Source of the DNA: Roseateles sp. XES5
GTDB taxonomy: Bacteria; Pseudomonadota; Alphaproteobacteria; Rhizobiales; Rhizobiaceae
Direction: 5' to 3'
DNA length: 64,000 nt
Assembly (NCBI RefSeq): GCF_020535545.1
Contig: NZ_CP084754.1
Span: forward strand, 558,001 to 622,000
Part shown: positions 36,079 to 43,753 of the stretch, one piece after another
Layout: the number at the start of each line of letters is the position of its first letter
Position numbering within the stretch: the stretch's first letter is position 1
Position numbers and translations under genes: made by a program
The notes under the pieces: generated by a model
What the model was told of the DNA's origin: nothing
Seen by the model: the letters and a program-made list of their open reading frames with translations, nothing else
Database searches by the model: none

Positions 36079-37101
36079 ATGGAACTTCTGCGCTATATCC
36101 TGCGCCGCACGGTGCTCTCCGCCTTCGTGGTGGTGGGCGTGACCTTCCTGGTCTTCGTGGTGGCGCAGGTCGTTCCCTCGGACCCCGCCGCACTCTATGC
36201 CGGCCCTCGTCCCACGGCCGAACAGATCGAGAAGGCGCGTCAGGAACTGAACCTCGACGCGCCCCTTCCGGCCCGTTTCGCGACCTTCGCCGTCGCCATG
36301 GCGTCCGGCGATTTCGGCATTTCCTATAAATCGCGACGCCTCATCGCCGAGGATCTGCGGGCCTACCTGCCGGCGACCCTCGAACTTGCCGTCTTCTCCA
36401 CCGGCCTTGCGCTCCTGATCGGCATCCCGCTCGGCGTCGTCGCCGCGGCGCGGCAGGGCCGATGGCCGGACAGGATCGGCAGCTTCGGGTCCATCGCGGC
36501 CGTCGCCATGCCGACCTTCTTCCTCGCCATGATCCTGCAGCTCGTCTTCGCGCAATGGCTCGGCGTCCTGCCGCTGTCCGGGCGCCTGTCGCGCGAAATA
36601 TCGATCTCCGCGCCGCTGCCGATGGTGACGGGTTTCAACATGATCGACGCGCTCATCGCCGGCCGTTTCGACGCCTTCGGCGATGCCTTCGCCCATCTGA
36701 TCCTGCCGGCGCTGACGCTGGCTTCCTATCCGGCCGGCGTCGCCATGCGGCTGACGCGCTCGGCGATGATCGAGATCCTCGAGCGCCGCCATGTCGTGGC
36801 CGCCCGCGCGCTTGGCCTTTCCGAGCCGCGCATCCTCTTCGGCCACGCCCTGCCGAACGCCATGGGGCCGGCACTGACGGTGATCGGCCTTTCCTTCGCC
36901 TATGCGCTGACCGGCGCGGTGCTGGTCGAGATCATCTTCGCCTGGCCGGGCCTCGGCCGCTATGTCTCCGAAGCGATCCTTGCCAAGGACTTCCCGGTCA
37001 TCGCCGCCGTCACCATGGTGGTGACGATCTGCTATGTCGTGATGAACCTCCTGATCGACATCGCCCAGGCCCTGGTCGATCCACGGGTGGCGCTGTCATG
37101 A
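36079..37101 (+). CDS. Peptide-type ABC transporter permease (DppB-like)
   Basis: A 340-residue inner-membrane permease. It begins MELLRYILRRTVLSAFVVVGVTFLVFVVAQVVPSDP, typical of DppB. It has ARQELNLDAPLPARFATFAVAMASGDFGIS and the coupling loop SAMIEILERRHVVAARALGLSEPRILFGHALPNA. FAWPGLGRYVSEAILAKDFPVI is the conserved end. It overlaps the next permease gene by 4 bases. Confidence 0.92.
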   Translation: MELLRYILRRTVLSAFVVVGVTFLVFVVAQVVPSDPAALYAGPRPTAEQIEKARQELNLDAPLPARFATFAVAMASGDFGISYKSRRLIAEDLRAYLPATLELAVFSTGLALLIGIPLGVVAAARQGRWPDRIGSFGSIAAVAMPTFFLAMILQLVFAQWLGVLPLSGRLSREISISAPLPMVTGFNMIDALIAGRFDAFGDAFAHLILPALTLASYPAGVAMRLTRSAMIEILERRHVVAARALGLSEPRILFGHALPNAMGPALTVIGLSFAYALTGAVLVEIIFAWPGLGRYVSEAILAKDFPVIAAVTMVVTICYVVMNLLIDIAQALVDPRVALS

Positions 37102-37937
37102 AGAAACTCGTGCAACGTCTCGGCTGGCCCGGCACGCTCGCCCTCGCGGTCGTCATCCTCTTCGTCCTCGTCGCGATCTTCGCACCCTGGATCGCGCCCT
37201 ATCCGGCGCAGGGAGCCGGTGCGCCGAATGTGGTGGCCAAGCTCTCCCCGCCGTCGGCCGACTACTGGCTCGGTACGGACCATCTCGGCCGCGACATCCT
37301 CAGCCGCATCATCTACGCCACCCGCATCTCGCTGACGAACGGCGTGCTGATCGTCGCCTTCTCGCTGCTCATCGGCCTGCCGGTCGGCCTTGCCGCCGGC
37401 TATTTCGGCGGCTGGATCGATGAGGCGCTGATGCGCGGCACGGACGTCTTCCTCGCCTTCCCCGCCCTGCTGCTCGCCGTGTTGATGGCCGCTGCCCTCG
37501 GCCCGGGTTTCCTCAACAGCGTCATCGCCGTCGCCGTGACCTGGTGGCCCTGGTATGCCCGCCTCGCCCGTGCCGAGGTGCTGGTGCTGCGCGGCCAGCC
37601 CTATGTGGAGGCCGCCCGCCTTGCCGGCGTCTCGCACCCGCGCATCATCGTCCGTCATATCCTGCCGGCAACGGGCCGGCCGCTGACCGTCCAGGCCGCG
37701 CTCGACGTCGGCCCGGCGCTGCTGACCGCCGCCGCCCTCTCCTTCCTCGGCCTCGGCGTGCTGCCGCCGACCGCCGACTGGGGCCAGATGGTCGACGCCG
37801 GCCGAAAATTCTTCCCGGCGCGCTGGTGGTATTCGGCCATGCCCGGCATGACCATCTTCATCGTCGCGCTGGCCTTCAGCGTGCTCGGCGATGCCCTGCG
37901 CGACCGCAAGGGAGGTTCCGCCCGTGCCTCTGCTTGA
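37098..37937 (+). CDS. Peptide-type ABC transporter permease (DppC-like)
   Basis: A 279-residue inner-membrane permease, partner of the preceding DppB-like protein. Features are APPWIAPY-like periplasmic N-terminus (FAPWIAPYPAQG), YWLGTDHLGRDILSRIIYATRISL and the coupling loop GQPYVEAARLAGVSHPRIIVRHILP, then PPTADWGQMVDAGRKFFPARWW. Its 3' end overlaps the next ATPase gene by 14 bases. Confidence 0.92.
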   Translation: MKKLVQRLGWPGTLALAVVILFVLVAIFAPWIAPYPAQGAGAPNVVAKLSPPSADYWLGTDHLGRDILSRIIYATRISLTNGVLIVAFSLLIGLPVGLAAGYFGGWIDEALMRGTDVFLAFPALLLAVLMAAALGPGFLNSVIAVAVTWWPWYARLARAEVLVLRGQPYVEAARLAGVSHPRIIVRHILPATGRPLTVQAALDVGPALLTAAALSFLGLGVLPPTADWGQMVDAGRKFFPARWWYSAMPGMTIFIVALAFSVLGDALRDRKGGSARASA

Positions 37938-38877
37938 CGTTCGCAACCTCTCCGTCAGCATTCCAACGCCGGACGGCGATGTCCATGCCGTGCGCTCCGT
38001 CAGCCTTGAGATCGAACGGGGCGAAATCCACGGGGTGATCGGCGAATCCGGTTGCGGCAAGACCATGACCGGCATGGCCACCCTCGGCCTCCTGCCGAAG
38101 GGCGCGCGCATAGACGCCGATCGCTTCCACTTCGACGGCGAGGATCTGCGCGACCATGCGGCCCGCCTGCGCGGCCGGCGGATCGGTCTCATCTCGCAGG
38201 ACCCGGCGGCCGCGCTCAACCCTGTGCTTTCCATCGCCCGCCAGCTCGACGATGTGATCCGCGCCCACCGCGACCTGCCCCGGCAGGCCCGCCGCGCCGA
38301 GGCCGCTTCGCTGCTCGCCGCGACCGGCCTTCCCGACCCGGACAAGGTCCTGAAGAGCTATCCGCACCAGCTGTCGGGCGGCATGCAGCAGCGCGTCGTC
38401 ATCGCGCAGGCGCTGGCCACCGGCGCCGACTTCCTCATTGCCGACGAGCCGACCACGGCGCTCGACGTTTCCGTCGGCGCGCAGGTGCTGGCGCTCCTGC
38501 GCGGGCTGGTCAGGGACCGCGGCCTCACCGTGCTGATGATCACCCACGACATGGACGTGATCGCGGAGGCCTGCGATCGGGCGACGGTGCTCTATGCCGG
38601 CCGGTCCGTCGAGACCGGGCCGGTCGGCGCGGTGCTGCAAAGCCCCGGCCATCCCTATACCCGCGCCCTGCTTTCGGCCCTGCCCGACGCCGCGCCGCAC
38701 GGTGCGCGCCTTGCCGCCATCGACGGCGCCATCCCGCCGCCGCGCTCGACCATCACCGGCTGCGCCTTCGCGCCGCGCTGTCCGCAGGCGATGACGGTCT
38801 GTTCGGCGACCACGCCGCCGGAGCGTGATCGCGCGACCCATCGCTGGCTCTGCCATCTGCCGGAGGACGCGGCATGA
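37924..38877 (+). CDS. Peptide-type ABC transporter ATP-binding protein (DppD-like)
   Basis: A 317-residue ATPase. Walker A is GESGCGKTM (about residue 42), the signature LSGGMQQRVVIA and Walker [13 protein letters not shown]. The C-terminal oligopeptide-family element [14 protein letters not shown] is followed by a Cys-containing tail (GCAFAPRCPQAMTVC) typical of the group. The GTG at 37924 is chosen because GGAGG lies 8 bases upstream; the open frame from 37891 is embedded in the permease gene. Confidence 0.9.
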   Translation: MPLLDVRNLSVSIPTPDGDVHAVRSVSLEIERGEIHGVIGESGCGKTMTGMATLGLLPKGARIDADRFHFDGEDLRDHAARLRGRRIGLISQDPAAALNPVLSIARQLDDVIRAHRDLPRQARRAEAASLLAATGLPDPDKVLKSYPHQLSGGMQQRVVIAQALATGADFLIADEPTTALDVSVGAQVLALLRGLVRDRGLTVLMITHDMDVIAEACDRATVLYAGRSVETGPVGAVLQSPGHPYTRALLSALPDAAPHGARLAAIDGAIPPPRSTITGCAFAPRCPQAMTVCSATTPPERDRATHRWLCHLPEDAA

Positions 38878-39662
38878 CCCCGGTTCCGATTCTCGACGTC
38901 GACAGGCTCGTCATCCGCTACCGCGCAGGCCTCTTCGCGTCGCGCCCGAAGCCGGCCGTCAACGGTGCAAGCTTCCGCCTCGAAAAGGGCGAGACGCTTG
39001 GCATCGTCGGGGAAAGCGGCTCCGGCAAGACAAGCCTGTTGCGCGCCATCCTCCGGCTCCTGCCGGTCGAAAGCGGTGCGATCCGTCTTGACGGGCAGGA
39101 CTGGCTGGCGCTGAAGGGCGAGACGCTGCGCCTGGCGCGCCAGAAGATCGGCGTCGTCTCGCAAAACCCGTTCCTGTCGCTGAGCCCACGGCTGACCATC
39201 GAGGACATCCTTGCCGAACCCATGCTGGCGGCGGGGCAGCGAAAAGGCGCCGTCATGCGCGAGAAGATCGCGGCCCTTCTTTCCGACTGTGGCCTGCCTG
39301 GTGACTTCCTCGGTCGCCGCGCCCGCGAACTCTCGGGCGGCCAGGCGCAGCGTGTCGCGATCGCCCGCGCACTGGCGCTGGAACCCGGCCTCCTGATCCT
39401 GGACGAGCCGACCTCCGCGCTCGATGTCTCCGTGCAGGCGCAGATTCTCAACCTTCTCTCCGACCTCAAGGCGAGCCGCGGGCTCTCGATGCTCTTCGTC
39501 ACCCATAATCTGAAGGTCGTCGCGCACATCTCCGACACCCTGCTCGTCATGCGTCGCGGCGACGTCATCGAGTTCGGCAGGACCGAGGACGTCATCCGCG
39601 CGCCCGCCGAAGCCTATACGCGCGAGCTGCTCTCTTTCGGTCGCAACGCCGTTTCCCGGTGA
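38874..39662 (+). CDS. Peptide-type ABC transporter ATP-binding protein (DppF-like)
   Basis: A 262-residue ATPase. Walker A is GESGSGKTSLLRAIL (about residue 44), the signature LSGGQAQRVAIA and Walker [13 protein letters not shown], with the switch His in FVTHNLKVV. It ends AYTRELLSFGRNAVSR and is slightly shorter than most DppF proteins. It overlaps the DppD-like gene by 4 bases. Its last 49 bases overlap, on the opposite strand, the truncated end of cysG, so this gene lies directly at a rearrangement junction. Confidence 0.9.
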   Translation: MTPVPILDVDRLVIRYRAGLFASRPKPAVNGASFRLEKGETLGIVGESGSGKTSLLRAILRLLPVESGAIRLDGQDWLALKGETLRLARQKIGVVSQNPFLSLSPRLTIEDILAEPMLAAGQRKGAVMREKIAALLSDCGLPGDFLGRRARELSGGQAQRVAIARALALEPGLLILDEPTSALDVSVQAQILNLLSDLKASRGLSMLFVTHNLKVVAHISDTLLVMRRGDVIEFGRTEDVIRAPAEAYTRELLSFGRNAVSR

Positions 39663-40783
39663 CCGGATTTGCGGGGTTTGAGGCCATAAGGACCAAGGTC
39701 GCGGTGAGCCAGGGGCAGGCCGAAGCGCGATGCCGTGGCGCTCGCCGCCTCGATGCCGGGAACGACGTCGACGGGGATGTTCTCCCGGTCGAGATGGACG
39801 ATCTCCTCTCCGGCACGGCCGGAGCCAGGCGTAAGCCGCACCACGCGCTGGCCGGCCTTGGCGAGCCGAACCATCATGGCGTTGATGTCCTCCTGCCGGC
39901 CGCTTTCGCGGCCGCCGCGTTTTCTCACCGGCAGGCGCTTCGCTTCCCGGCGCGCCAGTTCCAGCACGTCGGCGGAGACGCGGTCGTCGAAGAGGATGAC
40001 ATCGGCCGCCTGCAGCGCGCGCACGGCCTTGAGCGTCAGGTGTTCCGCATCGCCTGGCCCCGCGCCGACGAATGTCACGCGACCGATGGCGGGGGCTTCC
40101 GCGAGCCGTTCGGCCTCAGCGAGAAGCACCCCGCCCACGCCCTCCTCCGGCGTATCCAGCGTGGAAAAGACCGCATCGGAAAACCGCTCCCAGAAGGCGC
40201 GGCGCGGCGGGCCGGGCTGCAGGCGACGGTTGACCGTCTCACGCAGCGACTGCGCCAGCGCCGCCCATGCCTTCAGGCTGTGCGGCAGAAGCGTCTCGAT
40301 CCTGCGGCGGATCGTCTGCGCCAGGATGGGGGCTGCGCCATCCGTTGAAATCGCCACCACCACGGGCGAGCGGTTGACGATCGAGCCGAACTGGAACTGG
40401 CAGAAAGCCGGATTGTCGATGACATTGACCGGCACGCCCGCCGCACGCGCGGCCGCGGCGAATGGTTCCGCATCCTCCTCGCAGTCGCCGACCGCCAGCA
40501 CCGCGCCCGGAAGATCCGATGGCGCCCAGCACCGGTCGTGTCGCGTCAGATGCGCGGCCGGATGTTCCGGCCTGCGGATGAACAGCGCCTCGAAAGCCTC
40601 GCTGAAGCGCTCCGCATAGACATCGACGCACGCACCGCAGGCGGCCAGCAGCTCCGCCTTCCACATCGCGGCATCCGTACCGCCGGCGATGACGACACGC
40701 TTGCCCTCCAGCGCCCAGAAGACGGGCAGTTTGGCGAGCGGCGCCATGCGGGATTCATTGCGCGGCAGCGGCAAGACATCCAT
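39614..40783 (-). CDS. cysG: Siroheme synthase CysG, 3'-truncated (C-terminal part of the SUMT domain lost)
   Basis: A 389-residue protein where a full CysG has about 460-480. The N-terminal precorrin-2 dehydrogenase/ferrochelatase domain has VFWALEGKRVVIAGGTDAA and NVIDNPAFCQFQFGSIVNRSPVVVAISTDGAAP. The methyltransferase (SUMT) domain begins VTFVGAGPGDAEHLTLKAVRAL and continues to VVPGIEAASATASRFGLPLAHRD. There, near 39690, similarity stops: the reading frame runs into sequence convergent with the dppF-like gene and ends after about 24 unrelated residues. The lost part includes the conserved VTGH and YMG segments, so methyltransferase activity is doubtful. It overlaps nasA by 29 bases and should supply siroheme to NirB. 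Confidence 0.85.
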   Translation of the reverse strand: MDVLPLPRNESRMAPLAKLPVFWALEGKRVVIAGGTDAAMWKAELLAACGACVDVYAERFSEAFEALFIRRPEHPAAHLTRHDRCWAPSDLPGAVLAVGDCEEDAEPFAAAARAAGVPVNVIDNPAFCQFQFGSIVNRSPVVVAISTDGAAPILAQTIRRRIETLLPHSLKAWAALAQSLRETVNRRLQPGPPRRAFWERFSDAVFSTLDTPEEGVGGVLLAEAERLAEAPAIGRVTFVGAGPGDAEHLTLKAVRALQAADVILFDDRVSADVLELARREAKRLPVRKRGGRESGRQEDINAMMVRLAKAGQRVVRLTPGSGRAGEEIVHLDRENIPVDVVPGIEAASATASRFGLPLAHRDLGPYGLKPRKSGHRETALRPKESSSRV

Positions 40784-43412
40784 CGACGATCCCCCTGATC
40801 TCTGCGCGGCAGGAGCCGCAATTGGTGCCGGCATTGAGCGCCTTGCCGACGGCTTCGACGCTGTGGCAACCGCCACGCACGGCGGCGACGATCTGGTTGA
40901 CGCCGACGCCGAAACAGGAACAGACGGTGGCGCCGGGATCCGGCTTGTCCGCACCCGGCCGGCCGGCGACGAGCGCGAACCGCTTGCGCAGGTTGGCGTG
41001 TTCGGCGGCAAGCTGCGCGATCGCCCAGTTGCGGGCGACGGCCACGGGCTCGCGCGCCAGGAAGAAAGCGGCAAGGAGCCGCGTGCCCTCGAAGAAGGCA
41101 AGCCTGACGTCGCCGGTCTGCGCATCCGCATAGCCGAGCGGCTCGACATGGGCGGGAATGGCCAGAGCGCGGCGACACCAGTCCGTCCAGGCTCCCACCG
41201 GCGCAACGAAGGCCAGTTCCAGCCGCCAGCCGCCATCGGCCCTGGCAAGCGCCCAATAGGCTGCGTCCAGATCAACCGGCTTTGTCCGCGAAACGGCAAA
41301 GGCATAGTGCTGCGCCTTGAACCGGCGCGCCGCGACAGCGATGTTCTTCGAGGCCGGCTGGCCGGAAAAACGGTCGGTGATGGCAGGCACGACGGCGTCG
41401 ATGCGCGCCCTTGCAGCAAACTGGTCGTTCCAGTGCATGGGGGCAAAGATGCTGCCCCGCGCCTGGCGCTCGGTGATGAGGGCGCGCACGACCACCCTTC
41501 CCTGCGGGCTCTCGATCTCGACCAGCCCGGCATTGCCGACACCGATCTCCATCGCATCGCGCGGATGCAGTTCCGCGAAGGGTTCGGCGATATGGGACGA
41601 GAGGCGCGCGCTTTTGCCTGTGCGCGTCATGGTGTGCCACTGGTCGCGGATGCGGCCGGTGTTCAGCGTGAAGGGATGGTCGGCATTCGTGCGGTCGCTT
41701 TCCACCGGCTCGACAGCAACGAAACCGGCCTTGCCGCCGGCATGGTAGAAGCCGCCATCGGCGAAGAAGCGGGTTTCCGTAGGCGCCTGCCCTGCCGGCT
41801 GCGGCCACTGGAAGGGCGCAAGGGCATCATAGGCATTCTGGGCGATGCCAGCATGCGCGCCGATGTCGAAATCCCGGCGGCCGGCGTTCTCGAAAGCCGA
41901 AAGGGCCGCGTGTTCGGAAAAGATCTCCGCCGGCGCGGTATAGGCGAAGGCCTCCGCAAAGCCCATTCGGCGCGCGACTTCGGCAAGCTGCCACCAGTCC
42001 GCCCTGGCCTGGCCGGGGGCATCGAGGAAGGCGCGCTGGCGGGAAATGCGGCGCTCGGAATTGGTGACCGTTCCGCTCTTCTCCCCCCAGCCGAGCGACG
42101 GCAGCAGCACATGGGCGAGCCGGGCGGTGTCGGTTTGCCGGAGGATGTCGGAGACGACGACGAAAGGACAGGTCTTGATCGCCGCCGCGACGGCGTCGGC
42201 GTCGGGCATGGAAACCGCAGGGTTCGTCGCCATGATCCAGAGCGCCTTGATACGCCCCTCGGCAACGGCCTGGAAAAGATCGACGGCCTTGAGGCCAGGC
42301 TTCTCCGCAATGACCGGCGAGGCCCAGAAGCGCTGCACCCGGTCGCGGTCATCGGCGCTTTCGAGGGCCATATGAGCGGCGAGCATGTTGGCGAGCCCGC
42401 CCGCCTCGCGCCCGCCCATGGCATTGGGCTGGCCGGTCAGCGAGAAAGGGCCGGCACCGGGGCGGCCGATCTGTGCCGTGGCCAGATGGCAATTGAGGAT
42501 CGCATTGACCTTGTCGGTGCCCGAGGTCGACTGGTTGACGCCCTGGCTGTAGCAGGTGACGACCTTCTCGGTCGCCGTGAACAGGCGGTAGAATTCGCGA
42601 AGCTGCATGGCCGGAAGGCCGGTCCGTTCCAGCACGTCGCGGAAGGAAACGCCAGCGGCGGCCGAAAAGGCTTCGGCAAAACCTGACGTATGCGCGGCCA
42701 CATAGTTCTGCTCGACGGCATTGTTCGAGACGAGATGGGCAAGCAGGCCGACAAACAGCGCCACATCCGTATCGGGACGGATGGCGAGATGCAGGTCGGC
42801 CATGTCGGCCGTCATGGTGCGGCGCGGATCGATGACGACGACCTTCATGCCCGGACGCCGCTGTTTGGCCGCGACAATGCGCTGGTAGAGCACGGGATGA
42901 CACCAGGCGAGGTTCGAGCCGGTCAGGATGACGAGATCGGCCAGTTCCAGGTCTTCATAGGTCCCCGGCACCGTATCCGAACCGAAGGCCCGGCGATGAC
43001 CGGCAACGGAGGAGGACATGCAGAGCCGGGAATTGGTGTCGATATTGGCCGAGCCGAAAAACCCCTTCATCAGCTTGTTGCCGACGTAATAATCCTCCGT
43101 CAGCAATTGGCCGGAAACATAGAATGCCACGGAATCGGGGCCGTGCTCGGCAATCGCACCGGCGAATTTCGCGGCGACGAGGTCGAGCGCCGCGGCCCAG
43201 GACGCCTGCCGGCCATCGATCTCCGGATGGAGGAGGCGACCGTCAAGGTCGATCGTGTCGGCAAGCGCCGCCCCCTTCGAGCAGAGCCGGCCGTAATTCG
43301 ACGGATGGTCCGGATCGCCCTTGACGGAGACGGCGCCGTCTTCGGCGACCGTCGCGACGACACCGCAGCCGACGCCACAATAGGGGCACGTTGTCTTGAC
43401 CGCCTGTTCCAT
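40755..43412 (-). CDS. nasA: Assimilatory nitrate reductase catalytic subunit (molybdopterin, NasA/NarB type)
   Basis: An 885-residue molybdoenzyme reducing nitrate to nitrite in the cytoplasm. The N-terminal 4Fe-4S site is CPYCGVGCGV (Cys9, 12, 16) with the fourth Cys in GRLCSKG. MGD-binding segments include NIDTNSRLCMSS, TGSNLAWCHPVLYQRI and QGVNQSTSGTDKVNAI. The C-terminal molybdopterin dinucleotide domain has NTGRIRDQWHTMTRTG. An extra C-terminal BFD-like 2Fe-2S domain (CSCFGVGVNQI and GTNCGSCRAEI, about residues 828-870) is typical of NasA forms that take electrons from NAD(P)H or ferredoxin partners. It starts 1 bp after nirD. Confidence 0.95.
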   Translation of the reverse strand: MEQAVKTTCPYCGVGCGVVATVAEDGAVSVKGDPDHPSNYGRLCSKGAALADTIDLDGRLLHPEIDGRQASWAAALDLVAAKFAGAIAEHGPDSVAFYVSGQLLTEDYYVGNKLMKGFFGSANIDTNSRLCMSSSVAGHRRAFGSDTVPGTYEDLELADLVILTGSNLAWCHPVLYQRIVAAKQRRPGMKVVVIDPRRTMTADMADLHLAIRPDTDVALFVGLLAHLVSNNAVEQNYVAAHTSGFAEAFSAAAGVSFRDVLERTGLPAMQLREFYRLFTATEKVVTCYSQGVNQSTSGTDKVNAILNCHLATAQIGRPGAGPFSLTGQPNAMGGREAGGLANMLAAHMALESADDRDRVQRFWASPVIAEKPGLKAVDLFQAVAEGRIKALWIMATNPAVSMPDADAVAAAIKTCPFVVVSDILRQTDTARLAHVLLPSLGWGEKSGTVTNSERRISRQRAFLDAPGQARADWWQLAEVARRMGFAEAFAYTAPAEIFSEHAALSAFENAGRRDFDIGAHAGIAQNAYDALAPFQWPQPAGQAPTETRFFADGGFYHAGGKAGFVAVEPVESDRTNADHPFTLNTGRIRDQWHTMTRTGKSARLSSHIAEPFAELHPRDAMEIGVGNAGLVEIESPQGRVVVRALITERQARGSIFAPMHWNDQFAARARIDAVVPAITDRFSGQPASKNIAVAARRFKAQHYAFAVSRTKPVDLDAAYWALARADGGWRLELAFVAPVGAWTDWCRRALAIPAHVEPLGYADAQTGDVRLAFFEGTRLLAAFFLAREPVAVARNWAIAQLAAEHANLRKRFALVAGRPGADKPDPGATVCSCFGVGVNQIVAAVRGGCHSVEAVGKALNAGTNCGSCRAEIRGIVDGCLAAAAQ

Positions 43413-43413
43413 C

Positions 43414-43743
43414 CTATTCGGCCGCCATCATCAGGCTTTCGAGCGCGATGAACAGCGCGCCGCCGTCGTTTTTGAGCACGATCGTCTTCACCGCACCCTG
43501 GTCCGCACCGAGCGCCTTGCCGGTTTCGAGCGAGATGACCCAGTTGTGCAGCGGGCAGGTGACGGCTTTGGCATGGACGATGCCCTGGCTGAGCGGCCCG
43601 CCCTTGTGCGGGCAATGGTCCTCGATGGCGAAGACCTCGTTTTCCGCGGTGCGGAACACGGCGATCCTGCCCTGCGGGGTCTTCACGCAGCGCGCGCCGC
43701 GCAGCGGGATGTCGGCGATATCTCCGATGGCAAACCAGTTCAT
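43414..43743 (-). CDS. nirD: Nitrite reductase small subunit NirD (Rieske)
   Basis: A 109-residue Rieske-fold protein and the small subunit of NADH-dependent assimilatory nitrite reductase. The 2Fe-2S ligands are in the pair CPHKG (EDHCPHKGGPLSQG) and CPLHNW (TCPLHNWVISLETG), giving the full C-x-H and C-x2-H set. AGGAGGT precedes the ATG at 43743. It lies between nirB (10 bp) and nasA (1 bp), consistent with one transcript. Confidence 0.95.
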   Translation of the reverse strand: MNWFAIGDIADIPLRGARCVKTPQGRIAVFRTAENEVFAIEDHCPHKGGPLSQGIVHAKAVTCPLHNWVISLETGKALGADQGAVKTIVLKNDGGALFIALESLMMAAE

Positions 43744-43753
43744 GTCCGACCTC

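Noticed and set aside
40755..43412. Periplasmic nitrate reductase (NapA) or respiratory NarG
   Set aside because: No Tat signal is present, and the C-terminal BFD-like 2Fe-2S domain, nirBD and narK neighbours identify the assimilatory NasA type.
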